64,000 bases of DNA. It comes from Polyangium jinanense (GTDB lineage Bacteria; Myxococcota; Polyangia; Polyangiales; Polyangiaceae). Where the stretch lies: positions 1-64,000 of the forward strand of contig NZ_JAGTJJ010000058.1 in assembly GCF_028435365.1 (NCBI RefSeq). The letters are read 5' to 3'. Positions 9,001 to 16,608 of this stretch are shown in pieces; the stretch's first letter is position 1; every line of letters starts with the position of its first letter. Position numbers and translations under genes: made by a program. Under the pieces are notes generated by a model. It was not told the origin of the DNA and searched no databases. It saw only the letters and a list, made by a program, of their open reading frames with translations.

Positions 9001-9178
9001 CGATGAAAATCGCGAGCACGGCGGCGCTCGCCGCCGTCGAGGACCCGAACACGAGGCGAAGCTCGCGCTGCCAGGCGGTCTGGTAGACGAGCGCCGAGAG
9101 GCCCGAGCCGAAGAGCAAGAGCGCGACCTTGAGCGGATGGGCCGAGGAGCTCGGCGTGGAGGGGCGTGGTTGGGTCAT
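5954..9178 (-). CDS. Polytopic membrane protein fused to spermidine-synthase-like domain
   Basis: This 1074-residue protein has an N-terminal half with about a dozen hydrophobic helices arranged as two bundles (first about residues 15-230, second about 270-510). A linker is followed by a spermidine-synthase-like Rossmann domain (about 570-850) with the nucleotide-binding stretch AMVIGFGTGSSAGWLGK, an acidic VDVAELEPSM and the EPSNPYRAG loop. The C-terminal 200 residues look like helical TPR-type repeats. Membrane-fused spermidine-synthase homologues are common in myxobacteria and other bacteria, but their substrate is not established, so polyamine synthesis is not claimed. ATG at 9178 begins MTQPRPS just before the first helix. 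Its upstream region holds the 43-bp tandem repeats. The 3' end overlaps the ATP-grasp gene by 89 bases. Confidence 0.85.
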   Translation of the reverse strand: MTQPRPSTPSSSAHPLKVALLLFGSGLSALVYQTAWQRELRLVFGSSTAASAAVLAIFIGGAGAGSLLFGKRSDASPRPLRLYGRLELAIAALAAASPFAIDLARIVYRAAGGTFLLGMTLGTALRLALAALVIGAPTVLMGGTLPSAARSAESPTDTQRRAVGWLYAANTLGAVAGATLCTLLLLETLGTRGALWVAALLNAIVAGLALLVDKRLAPMTEEPAATTNEKEGAAATPSSLPRGFGGAAPLAGAKPPSIDPRFVLAFAALSGFLFFWLELVWYRLLGPLLGGTVYTFGVILAVVLLGIGLGGLLYPILFRKRAPSARGLALTAALEALFVAVPFALGDRLAVLALAVRPEAGAGLFHYVPGWIALTAIMAFPAALVAGVQYPLLVALLGEGRARVGSHLGTVGAHNTLGAMVGSLAGGFFLVPSLGALGSMRAVVFGLLSMAAGAAFFAIRVPALRRMIAAPLSAVLAFVAILSPGPSAVLRHTPIGAGRVDRVLLDTPAFTRSWIEDAKRAILWQTEGRESSVAIDGTDGIAMVVNGKIDGNARGDASTQVMGGLLGALLHPDPKHAMVIGFGTGSSAGWLGKVPAIERVDVAELEPSMLEIGRRCAPVNEDVLSNPKVRVLLGDAREILPTVPAQYDVVFSEPSNPYRAGVASLFTQEYYRAVRGRLKQGGLFLQWVQIYEIDEGTLRTIYATLASEFPAVETWYLGWSDLVLVASEAPLVHDPDLLRTKLAAEPYRRAILNAWRTEGIEGLFAHYVAGPPFARGLADVPGAVFNTDDRNRVEFGFARAVGNFGSVSTFFEPVRKRKEDRPTLKSGTLDFVRVAEDRAAQVAGDGSDPSMPEYLTPDAEVRVQALVNYAAGNLEGALAKWGFQEQAPIGPVETTLVAEGLAWKGDDAVLPLLERHARDFPIEADVIRARYEYAKGRRAEAVKLLEGAFTAYRRDPWPSTVVMNRAMELARELGQSAPADARRLFAALDTPFSVLVLESTRRNVRVDLAEVLPEENACVAAFSVLEPHPPWDERMLGLRRDCYARFMHPLAAEASRATERRAACVGWRGWLTCL

Positions 9179-9312
9179 CGGGTGGGGCGCGCATCCTAGA
9201 TCGGGATCACGAGGGGGTGGAAGCGGGAGCGGAAAAGGCAAAACGGAGGGGCGGGACGATCGGGAAAGAAGCGGCATGCCCGCGGAAAGGGCGGGAAGAG
9301 GGGTCGGCGCGC

Positions 9313-9656
9313 GGGGAGGTCGTCCTGGAAGGGGTGCAACGCGAGGTCGGCGCGCGGGGAGGTCGTCTTGGAAGGGGCGCGACGCGAGGTCGGCGCGCGG
9401 GGAGGTCGCTTTGGAAGGGGCGCGGAGACAGGTCGGCACGCGGGGAGGTCGCTTTGGAAGGGGCGCGGAGACAGGTCGGCACGCGGGGAAGTCGTCTTGG
9501 AAGGGGCGCGACGCGAGGTCGGCACGCCGGGAGGTCGCCTTGGAAGGGGTGCGACGCGAGGTCGGCGCGCGGGGAGGTCGCCTTGGAAGGGGTGCGACGC
9601 GAGGTCGGCGCGCGGGGAGGTCGTCTTGGAAGGGGCGCGACGCGAGGTCGGCGCGC
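9313..9656. repeat. Eight tandem copies of a 43-bp repeat
   Basis: Unit starts fall at 9313, 9356, 9399, 9442, 9485, 9528, 9571 and 9614, exactly 43 bp apart, and a degenerate ninth begins at 9657. Each unit holds two related half-units built round GAGGTCG: GGGGAGGTCGTCTTGGAAGG, then a CGCGACGCGAGGTCGGCGCGC half. Copies differ at a few positions (CGTC/CGCT/CGCC; CGACGCG/CGGAGAC). Because 43 is not a multiple of 3 and the unit has no stop codon, every reading frame stays open through the array, which creates spurious repetitive ORFs. No unique spacers are present, so it is not a CRISPR. It lies about 135 bp upstream of the membrane/spermidine-synthase gene. Confidence 0.95.
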
Positions 9657-9760
9657 TCGGGGTCGGTTTTGGACCCCTCCAGCGGACGTGGAAGCGACGG
9701 AAACGGCGTGAAACCACGACGTACATGGCCGCTATTGCGACAAGGAATGCTCATATCTTG

Positions 9761-10092
9761 GGAGGCGCTGCGCTGGGGCTTTGCCCCAGGCCCCACCGGG
9801 GCTATCCGCCCCTGGACCTGGACCAGCGCAAGCGCTGGACCCGGGGTCGATGAACTGCGCGATGCGCAGTTCATCGAACAGGCCAGGTCAAGACCAATGA
9901 CGACCCTGCCCATCATTCAACCGGCAACGTCCCCGTCGCCAGCGTGCAACACACCTTCCTGGTCTTGCCACCGGCCTCTTGGAAGAACTGCGCATCGCGC
10001 AGTTCTTCCACCCCGAGTCCAGGGCTTGCCCTGGTTCGGGTCGAGGGGCGAACAGCCCCCGCGGGGTCCGGGGCAGCGCCCCGGCGCGGCGG
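9761..10092. repeat. Composite hairpin repeat, copy 3 (inverted orientation)
   Basis: The same element as copies 1, 2, 4 and 5, but reversed: palindrome B (GATGAACTGCGC, loop GAT) comes first near 9849-9877, then the spacer, then palindrome A (GGAAGAACTGCGC, loop ATC) near 9981-10011. The outer hairpins GGGGC-TTT-GCCCC and GGGGC-AGC-GCCCC flank it. Unlike the other copies it lies between two divergent genes rather than at a 3' end. About 110 bp separate it from the start of the biosynthetic operon, so it may bound or insulate the operon promoter. Confidence 0.88.
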
Positions 10093-10204
10093 TTTGTCTG
10101 CCACGTGGGGGGTTGTCAGGGCCCGAAAGCCATGTTCTCATCGGCGCCGTTCGCGACAGACCCCGACCCTCGATTGGCCCGCGCGGCCCAGGCGTTCCCC
10201 CGAG

Positions 10205-10987
10205 ATGCTGAGCACACCTTCGCACGTCGACGCCCCGTCCGAACAGAGAGTTGCCTTCATCCAGCGCACGTTCGGCACGCGCCCGCTGCTCATCCACGCC
10301 AACGGGATCCGGGACGCGAAGCCCGGCTGGATCCGGGCTCGCGATGCGTTCTTCGCGCAGCCGCCGCGGCAGATTGGGCCCGTCCCGCGACTCACCATCC
10401 TCACATGCAATAACGGCCATGAGGCGATGGGCCTCTTCGAGCGGAGCTGCGCGCACCTCGGCGTCCCTTGTTTGGTGCGCGGGCAGGGCATCTTCCCCTG
10501 GGTCAACAGCCGCCACAAGCCCCTCGTGATTCACCAGGCTCTCCAGGAAATCGACACTGAATACGTCTTTTTCGCCGATTCCCGCGACGCCATCCTCGTG
10601 GACGATCCGCACCTCGCCCTCGAGCGCTTTGAAAAACTGTTCGACTGCGATTTGCTCTTCAGCGGCGACCGCATCAACTGGCCCTCGCTCAAGGAGTTCC
10701 GCCAGTTCGAGTCCTCCCTGCCGGGGGCCAAGGAGTCCGAGTTCCGCTACCTCAACAGCGGCGGGTTCATCGGGCGCACCGCGTATTGCCGCACCTTTTA
10801 CGCCGACGCGGTCGCGACCGAGCCAGTCGCCGAGATGCCCGATGCCGATCAGGGCGTCCTCAAGAAGATCTTCAGCCGCCATTATCCCCACGTGAAGCTC
10901 GATTACCGCTGCGAGCTCTTCCAGAACCTCGGTTTCGTCACCGAGGATCCCTTCGAGATCGTGCCCGAGTCGGCGCCCACGGTATGA
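10205..10987 (+). CDS. PLOD-type (procollagen glycosyltransferase-like) glycosyltransferase
   Basis: The 260-residue protein resembles the glycosyltransferase module of procollagen lysyl hydroxylase (PLOD)-type enzymes. Recognisable pieces are RLTILTCNN near the first strand, the acidic FFADSRDAIL (DxD-like, nucleotide-sugar/metal binding), LLFSGDRINWP and the conserved YLNSGGFIG. It is the first gene of the plus-strand biosynthetic operon, and its TGA overlaps the PKS ATG (ATGA), so it is coupled to the PKS and probably glycosylates the product or an intermediate. The open frame runs upstream through the composite repeat, but ATG at 10205 is the first start outside the repeat. No strong Shine-Dalgarno sequence precedes it. 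Sugar and acceptor are unknown. Confidence 0.65.
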   Translation: MLSTPSHVDAPSEQRVAFIQRTFGTRPLLIHANGIRDAKPGWIRARDAFFAQPPRQIGPVPRLTILTCNNGHEAMGLFERSCAHLGVPCLVRGQGIFPWVNSRHKPLVIHQALQEIDTEYVFFADSRDAILVDDPHLALERFEKLFDCDLLFSGDRINWPSLKEFRQFESSLPGAKESEFRYLNSGGFIGRTAYCRTFYADAVATEPVAEMPDADQGVLKKIFSRHYPHVKLDYRCELFQNLGFVTEDPFEIVPESAPTV

Positions 10988-13900
10988 GCCCGGCTGAAAA
11001 GAACGAGTCCGCCCCGGGCGCGACCGAGCTGTTCGTCTTCTCCGCCCCCTCGCGCGAAGCGCTCCTCGACAAACTCACGGCATGCGACCCTAAGGGCGCG
11101 TTCCCGGGCCTCGCTCAGCAGCTCGCTGGGCTCGCCCCCGAGCCCCACCGCGTGGCGATCATCGCCGCCGATTCCGCCGATCTCGCCGCCAAGATCGAGC
11201 GCGCGAAGAAGCAACTCGCCGGCGCCGATCGCCCCTTCAACCTGGCCAACGGGGCTTTTTATGGGCGCGCGGACGACGCCGCGGCGCTCGGGCGCACGGC
11301 CTTCCTGTTTCCGGGCTTCGGCGCTCAATTTCCCGCCATGCTCGCCGGTCTGCACGCGCATTTTCCGGTTGTCCGGGCGTGGTTCGACCACATGGAGCCC
11401 GAGAGCCGCGATGCGCTGATGCGCAATCCGCTCCTCTTCCCCGCGCCCGCCGGCCGGGAGGGAGAGACCCCGCGCGAGCCCGACATCGAGGACATCATGA
11501 ACTCGGTGCTCGTCGCGGATCTCGCCATGTACCGGCTGGTCGCGCACCTGGGCCTCGGGTGCGACGCCATGGCCGGGCATAGCTTCGGCGAGATCGCCGC
11601 CCTGCTCGCCTCGGGGATGGTGGAGGACGACCGGCAGGCGATGCGGCTTTTGCGCAGCATCACGCGCTCCTTGCGCGAGTACGGTCAGGGGGCCTCCGAC
11701 GACGGCGAGCCCGCGTATACCATGCTCGCTTTGACCGACGCCTCGCGAAAGGCGCTGTCGCACCTTTGGACGGGCGAATCGGCCACGGTGTTCCTCTCGC
11801 TCGACAACTGCCCGCAGCAAGCCGTTCTCGTCGGCAAACCCGCGGACATCACCCGCGTCGAGCAGGCCGTGCGCGAACGCGGCGAGATCTGCTTCCGCAT
11901 CAGCCGCCTCGAATACCCCGTGCACACCCCGGCGCTCGCCATTCCCCGCGACGAGCTCCGCCGCGTGTTCGATGGAATCGAGATCGGCCCCTCGGCCGTG
12001 CGCCCTTATAGCTGCTCCTCGGCCGCGCCTTTCCCTGACCGGCCCGACGAGATCCGCGATCTGCTCGCCGCGCAATGGTATACCCCGGTCCGGCTCCGCG
12101 AGACGATCGAGCGGCTCCACGCCGACGGGGTCCGTATCTTCATCGAGGTCGGCCCTGGCGGGCGTCTGACCGGGTTCGTCCGAGATACCTTGCGGGGCAA
12201 GGAGTTCCTCGCGCTGCCTGTGTACCAGGGGAGCCGAGGCGCGCTGGTCGAGTTGCAGATCCTGCTCGCGCAGCTCTTCGTGCGTGGCCATCGGGTCGAT
12301 CTCCCTCGCCTCTGGGAGGGGCGCGCTCCGGTTGTCATGCCGGAGGGGAGCCGCGCTCGGGAGACGAGTTTGCCCGCGCCGGTCGCGGCCACGGGGGATC
12401 TGCTCTCCCTGCCGCAGGCGAATCGGCGCCGCGCGCTCGTGCAGCTCATCGTCGAGCGCGCGGCGGAGGTGCTGGAGCTCGGGGGAGCGGACCTCATCGA
12501 TCCCCGCCGGGGCTTTTTCGAGCTCGGGATGGGCTCGCTCTCGTCCTTGAAGCTTGTCGATCGGCTGGAAACGAGCCTCGGCATTTCGATTCCCAAGACC
12601 GCTGCCTTCGATCATCCGACCCCCGAGGCGCTCGCCGGGTTTTTGAGTGGTCTGCTCGGCGGGGAGTCCGTGAAAGAATCGCCCCGAGAGGGCGGCGGCG
12701 AGGGCGCGGACCTGCACGAGCCCATTGCGATCGTCGGGGTCGCCTGCCGGCTGCCCGGCGGCGTGCGCACGCCGGAGGCCTTCTGGGATCTGCTCCGGCA
12801 GGGCCGCGACGCAATCACCGAGGTCCCACGGGATCGCTGGGATCCCGACGCGCTCCGCGGCGCCGAGTACGACGTCCCGGCCCCGTCGTGCCTGCGTCAT
12901 GGCGGCTTTCTCGACGGGATCGACGGATTCGACAGCCTGTTCTTTGGCATCTCCCCGCTCGAGGCCACGACGCTCGATCCGCAGCAGCGGCTATCGCTCG
13001 AGGTCACCTGGGAGGCCCTCGAGCGCGCGGGCCTCGATCCGCGTGGCCTCGCCGGTTCGCCCACCGGGGTTTTTCTAGGAATCAGCAACAACGATTATGC
13101 GGCGCGGCTCTCTCCGCGGGAGCGGCTGCACATCGACGGGTACATCGGCACCGGCAATGCCCACTCCACCGCCGCGGGGCGTATTGCGTACGTGCTCGGG
13201 CTGAACGGGCCCTGCATGGCCGTCGATACCGCGTGCTCGTCCTCGCTCGTCGCCGTGCACCTCGCCTGCCAGAGCCTCCGGCGGGGCGAGAGCGATCGGG
13301 CCATCGCGGGCGGGGTGAGCGTGCTCCTCTCCCCGGAGAGCCACGTTTTTCTGGCCAAAGCCAGCGCGCTCGCCAAGGACGGGCGCTGCAAGACGTTCGA
13401 TTCGGCGGCGGACGGGTATGTGCGTTCCGAGGGCTGCGTGATGGTGGTCCTCAGGCGCCTGCGCGATGCGCTTGCCGCCGGGGACGAGATCCTCGCCGTG
13501 ATCCGGGGCTCGGCCGTCAATCATGACGGACGCACGAGTGGCTTCACCGTGCCGAGCGGGCCCTCCCAGGAGGCGGTCGTGCGGCGCGCGCTCGCCGATG
13601 CGGGGGTTTTGCCGGAGGAAGTGAGCCACATCGAGGCCCACGGGACGGGGACGGCGCTCGGGGATCCCATCGAGGTGCGCGCGCTCGGAAACGTATTTGC
13701 GGCGTCCCGGTCGCGCGCGCCGCTGCTCCTCGGCTCGGTGAAGACGAACATCGGCCACCTCGAGGCGGCGGCGGGCGCGGCGGGGCTGCTCAAGCTGGTG
13801 CTCGAACTCGGGCACCGGCAGATCGTGCCCCACCTGCATTTGCGTGAAAAGAGCCCGCGCATCGATTGGGATCGGCTGCCTTTCCGGATCCCCACAGGCG

Positions 13901-16608
13901 GCGAGCCGTGGGAGAGCGAAGGGCGCCCACGCATCGCGGGGCTCAGCTCCTTCGGGATCAGCGGCACCAATGCGCACGTCGTGCTCGCCGAGGCTCCCGT
14001 GCGGTCTGCGGAGGCGAACGAGGCGGGCTCGGACAAATCTCATCATCTGCTGGCCCTGTCGGCGCAGTCGCCGGCCGCCCTTGGCGCGCTTTGCGCGGCG
14101 GTCGCGGATAGGCTCACGGAGGAGCCGGCGCCGGATCTCGGCGATGTTTGCTATACGAGCCAGGTCGGGCGCGCGCATTTCCAGCACCGGATCGCGGTGG
14201 TTGGCGCGAGCCACGCGGAGCTCGTGGCGGCCCTGCGCGAGCCTCCGGGCGAGCGCGCCGCGCCCGCGCGGGCGAAGACGGCGTTCCTCTTCACCGGCCA
14301 GGGTTCGCAATACGTGGGCATGGGGCGGGCGCTTTTCGAGGCCGAGCCCGTCTTCAGGAAAGCGCTCCTCACGTGCGAAGAGATGCTCCGCCCGCACCTC
14401 GAAGAGCCATTGCTCGCGGTGATGTTCGGCGAGAGCGCCGCGCCCGAGGGGCGCCCGCTGCTCGATCGCACCGCATACGCGCAGCCGGCCATCTTCGCGC
14501 TCGAATATGCGCTGTTCGAGCTCCTCTCGTCCTCTGGGATCGAGCCGGATCTGGTCCTGGGTCACAGCGTCGGAGAGTATGTGGCGGCTTGTGTCGCCGG
14601 GGTATTCAGCCTGGAGGAGGGGCTCGGGCTCATCGCGGCGCGGGGGCGGCTCATGCAATCGCTACCGGCGGGCGGCGGGATGCTCGCCGTCGCGGCCTCG
14701 GAAGAGGAGGTGCGCGCCCGCCTGCCCGAGGGGGCGATGGGCCTGTCGTTCGCCGCCGTCAATGGTCCGCGGAGCGTGGTGCTTTCCGGCGCGCTCGAGG
14801 CCCTCGGCACCGCGGCCGGGGCGCTGCGCGACGCGGGGCTGCGCACGAACGAGCTTTCAGTCTCGCATGCCTTTCATTCGTCGCTGATGGATCCCATCCT
14901 CGACGAGTTCCGCGCCATCGCGTCCCGGGTGACCTATCGGCGCCCGGGTTTGCCGCTGATCTCGGCCCTCAATGGCAAGCGGGTACAGAACGAGCCGACC
15001 TCCCCCGAGCACTGGACCGTTCACCTGCGGCAGCCGGTGCGGTTTTTCGAGGCCATGCGCGCGGCCCGGAGCGAGGGCGCGGGGGTTTTCCTCGAAATCG
15101 GACCGAAGGCGGTGCTGAGCGGCCTCGGGCTGGAATGCCTGCCGGGCGCGGACGAACGGAGCTTCATCGCGACGCTCCGCCCGCCGCGCGACGAGCGCGC
15201 GCAATTCCTGGAGAGCCTCGGCAAGCTTTACGAGCATGGCCTGGAGATCCGCTGGGCGCGCCTGCACGAAGGACACACGCGCCGCAAGGCCTCGCTGCCT
15301 ACCTATCCCTTCCAGCGCGAGCGATACTGGATCGAGCGCCGGCCCGTCCGGGAGGAGGGGCATCCTTATCGCGCGGAGGCCACGCCTTCGCGGACGCTGC
15401 TCGGCGATCGAATGCGTTTGCCCGGACCTTCCCGGACCGTGCGCTTCGAGTCGCACGTGCGCACCTCGGTGCAGCGTTTCCTCGACGGATATCGGCTCGC
15501 CGGCCGGCGCGCGTTGCCGGGCGCGGCGTATCTGGCCATGGCGCTCGCCGCCGGAGCTACGCTGTTTGCATCCGCGCCCCTCGCCATCGAGGGATTCGCC
15601 GTTCGCGCGCCGCTCTGGCTGCACGAAAAGGCGAGCACCGTCGTGCATACCACGCTCGATGCGCAGGACGACGGCGCCTACCGGATGCAGATCTTCGCCC
15701 TGCGCGAAGGGAGCGAGGGGGGCGCGTCAGAGTGGGTCCTCCACGCGGAGGCCACGCTGCGAGCCCTCGCGTCGGGCGAGCCGAGCGATCTCCCCGTCGA
15801 GCGGGCGGCGGGCGAGGGGGCGGCCGCCGTTCCGCCGGAGAGGTTTTACGAGGCAAGTCAGAGGTTCGGCCTCGTGTATGGCGAGGTTTTCCGTGTGATC
15901 GAGGCTCTCTCGGTGGGCGCCTCCGAGGTCGTGGTGACGCTCGCGGCGCGCGAGGTCACGGACCCGGCGACGCGCGAGGATGCGCGGCGCACGACGATGC
16001 TCGACGGGTGCTTCCAGGCAATGGGCGCGGCCCTGTTTGCCCAGGGAGGCGAGGATCTCCTGCTCGAATCCGTCTCGCGATTGTTTTTCCACGGCGGCTC
16101 GTTCGAGCGGCTGCGGGTCTTCGGCGCGGCGCGCGAGGGGAAGGCGTCGCTGCGTGCATGCGAAGCAGACGGGGGCCGCGTGGTCCTCGACATCGACGGC
16201 ATTCATTACGGCACGGCGCGCGCCCTCGTGGACGAGCCGCGTGGTGAGGGCGAGGCGGCGGGCGCGCAGGGCGCGTCGATCGTCGAGAGGCTACGCGACG
16301 CGCCGGCCGCGGAGCAGCCCGGGGTGATGCGTCATTATCTCGAGCTGCTCGTGCGCAAGATTCTGCGCCTCGCACAGAACCAAACGCTCGATGCGGATCG
16401 GCCCCTGCTCGCGCTGGGCCTCGATTCGATGATGATCGTGCAGCTCCGCGCCCGGATCCAGCGGGACCTGGGGATCGAGATCCCGATCGCGCGGATCGTG
16501 GAGCGACCGACGCTCGTGGGGCTGACGGAGGCTGCATTGCGCGGGCTCTCCGAGGCCGCGGAGGCGAAGGCCGCCGAGGACGCGCGGTGGGTCGAGGGAG
16601 AGTTATGA
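10984..16608 (+). CDS. Type I PKS: AT-ACP-KS-AT-DH(inactive)-ACP
   Basis: Domains along 1874 residues: loading AT (about 100-420, GHSFGE with Ser200), ACP (Ser518 in GMGSLSS), KS (about 575-1000, active Cys751 in DTACSSS, His motifs EAHGTGT and NIGHLE), AT (about 1095-1400, Ser1195 in GHSVGE, HAFH motif typical of malonyl-CoA), DH-like region (about 1470-1770) and ACP (Ser1815 in LGLDSMM). The DH HxxxGxxxxP motif reads Tyr1503-RLAGRRALP, so the catalytic His is lost; the partner Asp1674 (LDGCFQA) remains. No KR or ER is present. One extension therefore leaves a beta-ketone. The loading AT is unusual (VHTP in place of HAFH) and resembles the AT of the gene at 36715-40686. The gene overlaps its neighbours by ATGA on both sides. 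Confidence 0.92.
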   Translation: MSPAEKNESAPGATELFVFSAPSREALLDKLTACDPKGAFPGLAQQLAGLAPEPHRVAIIAADSADLAAKIERAKKQLAGADRPFNLANGAFYGRADDAAALGRTAFLFPGFGAQFPAMLAGLHAHFPVVRAWFDHMEPESRDALMRNPLLFPAPAGREGETPREPDIEDIMNSVLVADLAMYRLVAHLGLGCDAMAGHSFGEIAALLASGMVEDDRQAMRLLRSITRSLREYGQGASDDGEPAYTMLALTDASRKALSHLWTGESATVFLSLDNCPQQAVLVGKPADITRVEQAVRERGEICFRISRLEYPVHTPALAIPRDELRRVFDGIEIGPSAVRPYSCSSAAPFPDRPDEIRDLLAAQWYTPVRLRETIERLHADGVRIFIEVGPGGRLTGFVRDTLRGKEFLALPVYQGSRGALVELQILLAQLFVRGHRVDLPRLWEGRAPVVMPEGSRARETSLPAPVAATGDLLSLPQANRRRALVQLIVERAAEVLELGGADLIDPRRGFFELGMGSLSSLKLVDRLETSLGISIPKTAAFDHPTPEALAGFLSGLLGGESVKESPREGGGEGADLHEPIAIVGVACRLPGGVRTPEAFWDLLRQGRDAITEVPRDRWDPDALRGAEYDVPAPSCLRHGGFLDGIDGFDSLFFGISPLEATTLDPQQRLSLEVTWEALERAGLDPRGLAGSPTGVFLGISNNDYAARLSPRERLHIDGYIGTGNAHSTAAGRIAYVLGLNGPCMAVDTACSSSLVAVHLACQSLRRGESDRAIAGGVSVLLSPESHVFLAKASALAKDGRCKTFDSAADGYVRSEGCVMVVLRRLRDALAAGDEILAVIRGSAVNHDGRTSGFTVPSGPSQEAVVRRALADAGVLPEEVSHIEAHGTGTALGDPIEVRALGNVFAASRSRAPLLLGSVKTNIGHLEAAAGAAGLLKLVLELGHRQIVPHLHLREKSPRIDWDRLPFRIPTGGEPWESEGRPRIAGLSSFGISGTNAHVVLAEAPVRSAEANEAGSDKSHHLLALSAQSPAALGALCAAVADRLTEEPAPDLGDVCYTSQVGRAHFQHRIAVVGASHAELVAALREPPGERAAPARAKTAFLFTGQGSQYVGMGRALFEAEPVFRKALLTCEEMLRPHLEEPLLAVMFGESAAPEGRPLLDRTAYAQPAIFALEYALFELLSSSGIEPDLVLGHSVGEYVAACVAGVFSLEEGLGLIAARGRLMQSLPAGGGMLAVAASEEEVRARLPEGAMGLSFAAVNGPRSVVLSGALEALGTAAGALRDAGLRTNELSVSHAFHSSLMDPILDEFRAIASRVTYRRPGLPLISALNGKRVQNEPTSPEHWTVHLRQPVRFFEAMRAARSEGAGVFLEIGPKAVLSGLGLECLPGADERSFIATLRPPRDERAQFLESLGKLYEHGLEIRWARLHEGHTRRKASLPTYPFQRERYWIERRPVREEGHPYRAEATPSRTLLGDRMRLPGPSRTVRFESHVRTSVQRFLDGYRLAGRRALPGAAYLAMALAAGATLFASAPLAIEGFAVRAPLWLHEKASTVVHTTLDAQDDGAYRMQIFALREGSEGGASEWVLHAEATLRALASGEPSDLPVERAAGEGAAAVPPERFYEASQRFGLVYGEVFRVIEALSVGASEVVVTLAAREVTDPATREDARRTTMLDGCFQAMGAALFAQGGEDLLLESVSRLFFHGGSFERLRVFGAAREGKASLRACEADGGRVVLDIDGIHYGTARALVDEPRGEGEAAGAQGASIVERLRDAPAAEQPGVMRHYLELLVRKILRLAQNQTLDADRPLLALGLDSMMIVQLRARIQRDLGIEIPIARIVERPTLVGLTEAALRGLSEAAEAKAAEDARWVEGEL

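Noticed and set aside
9313..9656. CRISPR array
   Set aside because: Units are contiguous direct repeats with no unique spacers and no cas genes nearby.
9196..9726. Repetitive open frames on both strands across the 43-bp array
   Set aside because: The 43-bp unit has no stop and shifts frame each copy, so all frames stay open automatically; no start/RBS or homology supports a protein.
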